Assembly (NCBI GenBank): GCA_951230915.1 | Contig: OX579635.1 | Location: 34,410,001 to 34,474,000 of the forward strand | DNA: 64,000 bases | Source: Antitrichia curtipendula | Lineage: Eukaryota > Streptophyta > Bryopsida > Hypnales > Leucodontaceae | Direction of reading: 5' to 3' | In this document: piece after piece, positions 49,030-64,000 of the stretch | Layout of the letters: every line of letters begins with the position of its first letter | How positions within the stretch are numbered: the first letter of the stretch is position 1 | The notes under the pieces: generated by a model | The model's input: only the letters and a program-made list of their open reading frames with translations | Told to the model about the DNA's origin: nothing | Database searches by the model: none | Made by a program: the position numbers and the translations under genes

Positions 49030-50502
49030 CCTTATTAGGTAGGGGCGTCCCCCCCAAGGCGCCAGCCCAACAATAAAGGGAGGAAAATCAAATGGAAATC
49101 AGTGTAACCTTAGTGGGCCTTATGAGGGAGACAGAGCGCCTCAGCACTACCCCTGCAACTTCTGCGTCGTTGCCATTCTCGCGGACATCGGAGACGAGCT
49201 CTCTCTCTCTTACTACTACTGGCTGCCTTTATTCCCCTTTTTCTCTCGTCCCTCCCTTCCCCCTTCCCAAGGCCAGCGCCATCGCCAACGCCACCGAAGA
49301 AACAACAACAACAACAAAACAACAGCAGCAGCAGCAAGCACCTCCCCTCCCTCCCTCCCTCCCGTCCCCCTGTCGCCGTCGCCGTCCCCTTTCCCGTCCC
49401 CTCAATAATTTTCCCAATTTCCTCGCCCTTGCCTTCCCCCCCTGCTCTGGCTCATAGTCAATCATTTTCCTATTCTCAGTCGCTCTCTCCCCGGAATCCA
49501 GGGCTCTCCGTCCTGCTAACTTCCCTTTCCTTCCTTCCTCCTTCGTTCCTTCGTCGAGTTTCTTCTTAGTCGTTGTCCGTCGTCGGTGCCGGAAGAAGAA
49601 GGAAAAGGAATGTGGGACCGAAGACGAAGAAGGAATGTGGGCAATGTTTGTGTAGTTTCATCAATTGTTGTTGTGTAGTGCATATTGTTTTTTTCCGTTT
49701 TTTTGGAAGGTTTGGAGGGAGAGTGGTGGTTGCTCTGCTGGACGGTGGAGGGGCGACGTTCGTGGTTTTGGTTTTGGTTTGGTTGGTTGGTTCGTTTGCC
49801 AGGTGCGTGCGTTTGTTGTACGCCGGGGGATTGAGTTTTAGTTGAGAGGAGAGAGGAGGACGTCGTTTGGGGGAATAACCCTAACTTGTTGCGTTTTTTG
49901 GGGTGTGTGCGTTGTGTTTTGTTTTTCTTCCCTGTTCGGGTGATTGCGAGGGCGTTTTTTTCTTGTTTTTTTAATAGAATTGCTATTTGACTTGATTTTT
50001 GGGATTATTTTATTGCGATTGGATTTGTATTTTTGAGAGCGGGAGAGGAGGGTGGGAAGGTGAGGAAGGGCAGGAAGGAGAAGGAAGGGGATGTAGATTA
50101 AGGGAGTTGCGGGGTGGGGAGAGTTCCAATTGGTTGAGAGTTCGTTCTTTTTAGGGTAAGCGAATTCACGAGCGGACGTTTCGTGTTGTTTTCTGCATTC
50201 TGTCTTTTTTTTTTTTTTTTTTTTTTTGCATTCTTCTGTTTTTGAAGGGATTGTTTTTTGTGTGTTTGCGACGGGCTTTTTGGTTCCTCAGGATGGAGCG
50301 CCCGAGATTATTACTCAATGCGCTTGGTTGTCTCGGTTTGGGACCGGGATTAGGTGAGCCTCTCGCGGTCTGTGAGAGTATAGCTTAGAACGCGAGGATG
50401 GAGGGGAGAGTGCGAAGGAACCGTTCTTCATAATATTGAATCAATCAAGTAAGTAAGTAAGTAAGTAGCAGCAATAGGGGTCCGGGCAGGGTTTCCACAA
50501 GC
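49030..50502 (+). promoter_or_regulatory. Long 5' leader of the REF6-like gene
   Basis: A CT-rich, then GT-rich leader with ACA/CAG triplet runs (49300-49340). Open frames at 49092-49457 and 49573-49845 are low-complexity and probably not genes. A likely 5' UTR intron has donor GGTAAGC at 50156 and acceptor TTCCTCAG at 50291, with a 23-T run (50205-50227) inside. A GTAA run (50450-50467) lies just before the start. Exact start site and splicing need transcript data. Confidence 0.5.
50293..50388 (+). CDS. Upstream ORF, 31 codons
   Basis: ATG immediately after the predicted leader-intron acceptor, ending at TAG 50388, 114 bp before the main ATG. It encodes a Leu/Gly-rich peptide (MERPRLLLNALGCLG). 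If it stays in the spliced leader it could lower translation of the main protein. No conservation evidence is available. Confidence 0.4.
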   Translation: MERPRLLLNALGCLGLGPGLGEPLAVCESIA

Positions 50503-59478
<8,976 letters not shown>

Positions 59479-61328
59479 TGGAATTCAAGCTTTCATGGAG
59501 AACATTCAGTAAGTTAGCATTCGTCAATTCGGTTCGTAGGTTATTCTTGGAAGCATGGTTTTGCATTGTTAAGGTTCGTGGAGGGAGGTTGTTCTTTAGT
59601 TGGGGAGGATTATCTTGTCTATTTTGATTATTGGAAGTGATGTGCCACGGCCATTCACTTGGAAGACAAACAAGAACCCTTGGCATTCGTTGGGTCCCCA
59701 CAGCATGGATTTTTTGGTCACCTTCAGATTGTTCTGTAAATCTCCTTATTGTTTTCATTTTTCTGAGAACAGCTGTAAATGCAAAGGTCATTTTTTTTCC
59801 CTCCAGTCTTTCTCTGGTTCTTCTTGTCTGTTACCTTTTGATTTTCTCCCATTTGAGACTCAGGATTCGGTAGATGACGAAAATCCAAGAGTTTTTTCAT
59901 TCAGTAGAAATTCTTGAATCTGGCAGGCTGCGTATTGTTAGGAAGCGCTAGGCTTCAGTTGCTGTTTTGAACCTGTGCTGCGCAATGGAGCATTTGTGAG
60001 CAATGACTTTGATGAAAATTATTCACTGCTTCGGTCAGACTGTGCATTAGAATTCATTGACAGGTTCATTGACTTGGTTTCCTGACTTCTAATCGTTTTG
60101 CTCGTGCAAGAGTACTGTGTTCCCTACTGTTTCTCCTGCTGTTTAGGATGTGAATCTGATTGCTTCCTGGAATATTTTAGTCCCACAGGTGCGCTGTTTT
60201 ACTGTCAGTGGACATTGAAGGTTCGCTGAATACATGCTACTTGACTTCTCCACATGTCAGTAAATACTTTGTGACCACAAGGTACAGTATTTTATTACCA
60301 AATCCTCATCTGCCTGCAGTTTCTAGCAGTACGCCTGTTTAGAGAACTAAGCCTTAATCCACAACTCACATCTGTCCCCAGTTGTAATGTTACATCTTTA
60401 TCTTGCAATTACGGCATTTCAATGGCAACCTTTAGTAGATTAGCCGATTAGGTATTGTGCTCTTAAACCGGTTGCCTTTTCAGGAAAGCTAAACTCCTCG
60501 AAACAATGTTTAGTAATTTTCGTAGGAACCCAAGTAATTTTCGTAGGAGTTGGCATCTAACCCAAGTCGTTTCATATTTTTTTGAACCTTCGTGGAATTA
60601 GTTATGAATTTTTGAAATTGAAGCACTTTAGTCACTGAAAAACAACCACCTCCTGCAATGTACACTATAAAGACATTGAAGAAAGCAAAATGTATCTTAC
60701 GAGACTACTTTAGTTTACTGGTACTCAAATTCCTCAAATTCAAAGAAATGATGTGTGTGATTGGAAGTTGTTGGAGATGTCGGATCAAACCATGCATGCT
60801 TGAAATCAAAATAAAATTATAAAAAACTAGGATTATAAAGAAGTTTTTTTAACTAAAATTCATAATTGTGCAGTAAATTATTTGTGAAATTTTGTGTTAA
60901 TAAAAAGTGAGATGAAATGTCCTTTTTTTAATATGATTGTCATTGTTGTCTATATTCTTTATTCTTTATATGAATTATATACTTTTTAGTTTATTATTTA
61001 CTTTCTATGTCAATTTAGAAACTTTATTTTTATTTTAGGAATAACACAATAAATTTATTCAACTTTCTACTATTATTTTACTTTTATTTTACTTTTATTT
61101 TACTTTAACATTGTTGACACACTATATATGTTGTGATTAGTTTTTATATACAACAATGTAAACAACATGCATTACTAGTTGATGAATTTCTTAAACAACC
61201 AAATATAATTATAAAGATTGGAGTCAATAATTTTTAGGTGTAGGATTTGTCTCAACTTTCTTAAGAGGAGACATTGAAATAGAATTTATTTTTGCAAGCA
61301 ACACTTCACTTTTTGTAGAACATTGAGA
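59479..61328. other. REF6-like 3' UTR, then AT-rich DNA
   Basis: The first several hundred bases have balanced composition and probably hold the 3' UTR. From about 60600 the DNA becomes AT-rich with no coding frame. Confidence 0.5.
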
Positions 61329-62048
61329 ATGTCTCCCTTAACATGCACCATGAAGAAGACCATGAAGAAGACCAAAACAAAAATTGCAACAAGAACATTG
61401 ATTAGAACCAAAACAAAAAATTCTGAAAAAGTAGCAATTTTTGATCAAATAAGTGAACAAGCATATCAATCCATTGGGATAAATGAGAATAATAGAGAAT
61501 CAATGCCGAGGTCCAAATCACAAACTAATGAGAAACACAAAGTGGATGCAACATCCCCCAAGACCAATTTAGTAATCAAGAGTGGTTCAATGCTAATAGA
61601 TACTCACTCCAACCCTAGTTCGAGTGAGTCAGAGTTTTTGTCAATAAATATTTGTCAAGCCAAGAAAGAACTACATAAGGTGCAAACTATAGTTGCATTA
61701 CTTGAAGCACACATCATGATTTTAAATATGGATGTGGAAACAACTGCTAAGCGCCTTGAGCTAAATCAACCCAAAAGGAAGAAAAATTGTATGGAGAGAA
61801 TCTCTAAGGAGGTTTTAAATATTGCTAAGGAATATGGCGTACGTTTGATCAATGATTCCATATATGCAAAGGCTATTGCACAAGACCCTGTAATGTGTGA
61901 CAAGTATGAAGCCATTGAGAATATGCTATGTGAAGTCCGAGCAATGGATGTAGATCTTCTTACTGAGCTTGCTATGGTAGAAGTTTTGGATGAAGCAAAC
62001 CAATTATATAGGGATGTGGAGAGGCTTGTTGATGCCATTTATAAATGA
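61329..62048 (+). CDS. Uncharacterised 239-aa protein
   Basis: An uninterrupted frame from ATG 61329 to TGA 62048. The N-terminus is Lys/Thr-rich and basic (KKTMKKTKTK). The middle is Ser-rich. The C-terminal half is predicted helical and charged, with ICQAKKELHKVQTIVALLEA, EYGVRLINDSIYAKAIAQDP and LDEANQLYRDVERLVDAIYK. No domain is recognised. It lies in AT-rich intergenic DNA with no TATA box noted nearby. It may be a gag-like or orphan protein. Unlike most other orphan frames in the window, it carries no in-frame stop. Confidence 0.4.
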   Translation: MSPLTCTMKKTMKKTKTKIATRTLIRTKTKNSEKVAIFDQISEQAYQSIGINENNRESMPRSKSQTNEKHKVDATSPKTNLVIKSGSMLIDTHSNPSSSESEFLSINICQAKKELHKVQTIVALLEAHIMILNMDVETTAKRLELNQPKRKKNCMERISKEVLNIAKEYGVRLINDSIYAKAIAQDPVMCDKYEAIENMLCEVRAMDVDLLTELAMVEVLDEANQLYRDVERLVDAIYK

Positions 62049-64000
62049 TCAATGATTATTGTTTTTTCAATGCCTAATTCCATTTTTGAATTTTTCTATC
62101 TTTTGCATATCAACATTACATTACAAATCTACATCCATTGATCGGACTTCAAATAGCATACATTATATATTGTTGTGAAATTTGAAATGATAAAGAATAT
62201 AATATTTGAATGAAAAGGAAAACTTTAGACTTGTTGTACAATAATAATTCTTAACTTGTAGTGTTGGTTTGGCAAGGAATAGTTCTAGATATAGATGCCA
62301 AATTTTTAGAAAATTATATGTTGAAAAAAAATTGCATTAGGGCAAAATATGAATCTTGCAAAATATTTTTTTAGCATTGTCAAATTATTTTTCCTGGAAA
62401 AATTTGATTAGTCAACAAGGATGTAAAGATCACACTGTTTACTTATGGTAGAATGAATAAGAAGGGCAAAACAACCTTGTTCCTTGATTATTTTGAAAGG
62501 ATTAATACTTTCAAGTGCATTTGAAGTATAAACATTTGTAATATATTTGCTTCCTTTTAGCTTGATGTATGTGCCTATTTGATATATGCTTGGCCCTCCA
62601 AAATAACCCTCAAATGCAATTCATTTAAAATGTACTATCTTTGTCCCTACATGATCTTCTTGTTAGACAAAATGTTCTGGATTAAGGCTAAAACTAACAT
62701 TTTAAAGACATGTTTTGCATTATAATAGAGTTCAGTGCACTCATGGCGTTCAAGAAATTTTGAGCTTAAGAGCCCTTTTCAAAGTATAGTTTTTAAAGTG
62801 ATGAAAAGTGGAATTTTGGAGGCATTTCAAAAAGCACCAGTAGACTTTTAATTGTTGAGTGTGAAGTTTTTATTTTATAAACATGTAGTACATGCCCAAG
62901 ACTATGTTTGGACCTCTATTTTGCCTCTTAAAGCTTCATCTCCTTCAATTGAAAAATAATCAAAAGAATGCAAAAAACAAGAACAAACAATGTTGATTGA
63001 TCCCTTCAATCATTTTATTTGTCTTCTGATTGATGATTGCATAGATAGAAGAACTACTACTCAGAGTTGTTTTGCTAATTCCAAAAAGCAATGGAAAGTC
63101 AAATTTGACCTATTCCAATGTCACAAAGTGCAACAAGAAGATCATTCTGGGACAAAAAATTAAGGCCAACGAGAAGATCATTATAGAATGAAAGGAGTAT
63201 AATTTCAAATTAGCAAGATCATGATGTTAGATGTTGAAATTAACTTTAATTTTTTGTAGTTGACATGAATTGGTAGAGATAATTATAAATTATTTATCTT
63301 GAATCAAAGGAATATTTTGACTAGTCTATTAATCTTTAATCCATGAGCACCCAATGTAGAATCACATGCCACTGACCAAGACTACCAAACTTAACTGTTG
63401 AAATTGGTGGAATCTTTTGGCCTGGAACTCTAGGGAATTTTTTAAAAACATTTGACCATATTGATTAAAAACTTATAAGGGTCAAAGGGAAGTTGACATT
63501 TTATATGGAGCTAAAATTTTGGAAGGTCTTGCACTTTGGATGAGTATAGTATTTGCCCAAATTGCAATTATGCCTTGAAATTTTGCCAAAGCTTTATGAA
63601 AAAGAAGCATTTGACATCCCCAAATTATAAGAATTTTCTCTCAATTGTAAAAACGCTAAATTAGGGCAAGAATTGACACAATCATAGGAAAAGTGCACCA
63701 AGAACAGTGTTGGCCGGTTGTTGCCTCATGCATAAAATCCTCGATAAAACCACTTCAAAACACTTTTTTTCCTATCAAATCCCTACTCCATGCACATGAT
63801 GCCATGATTAGTCACACAAAATGCACTCACTCGCCCTTAGCCTCCACTACGCTCTACATTATGCCAAAATCAAAGACTATACAACCCCATCTAATTTGTG
63901 GCACAGAAGTCCCCAATTTAATTTGTAGAGGTTAGATTTGGGGCAAGGGCCCTCAAGGGTTAAGTGTCTTATTGGCTAAAAACGATTGTCTCCATAATAA
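62049..64000. other. AT-rich DNA, no gene seen
   Basis: Short frames only (longest about 80 codons at 63693-63935, no recognisable motif). Confidence 0.6.

Noticed and set aside
49092..49457. 121-codon ORF in the REF6-like leader
   Set aside because: Low-complexity Thr/Gln/Pro/Ser translation of CT- and CAG-rich leader DNA, with no domain.

Overview
This looks like nuclear DNA of a land plant with a large, repeat-rich genome. AT-rich intergenic DNA surrounds two compact, intron-containing housekeeping-type genes, and decayed transposons and orphan gene remnants fill much of the rest. The two intact genes are typically plant: a UBP23-type ubiquitin protease and a REF6-type JmjN/JmjC/C2H2 histone demethylase with plant-consensus splice sites. 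The sequence alone does not settle the lineage; a non-flowering plant (bryophyte, fern, lycophyte or gymnosperm) is a guess from the kinds of mobile-element proteins present.

Layout. 1-1621: minus-strand remnant of a DUF7869-type gene, apparently cut by a hAT-like insertion whose terminus starts at 1622. 1622-4012: terminal CGTCC repeat array and decayed hAT-1 transposase. 4013-5280: unidentified insertion with a 51-bp tandem repeat. 5311-5620: second CGTCC array, then a TATA box and a RING-H2 gene (5878-8142) in one frame broken by four stops. 10310-10694: third CGTCC array ending in a hAT-like inverted repeat. 12156-16733: unidentified broken multi-exon gene. 17220-19470: unidentified coding blocks on the minus strand. 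23965-25527: another broken reading frame. 27244-32449: intact UBP23-like gene (minus, 9 exons, 941 aa). 34536-36827: nearly intact hAT-2 transposase with two stops, followed by a hairpin and a tRNA-like relic. 37.6-42.7 kb: AT-rich, no gene seen. 42.7-46.1 kb: CCGGA-rich block with its own TATA box and a broken gag-like gene. 49.0-59.5 kb: intact REF6-like gene (plus, 10 exons, 1953 aa) with a long leader and a small upstream ORF. 61329-62048: one uncharacterised open reading frame. The rest is AT-rich DNA without visible genes.

How the pieces relate. The UBP23-like and REF6-like genes act independently (deubiquitination; removal of H3K27 methylation), and nothing suggests co-regulation. The most unusual theme is the decay pattern: many broken genes keep a single reading frame and are interrupted mainly by stops explainable by single C:G to T:A changes, as expected for methylated and silenced DNA. 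The second theme is three GC-rich CGTCC arrays in an AT-rich region, one at a hAT-like left end, one directly upstream of the RING gene, one at a hAT-like right end.
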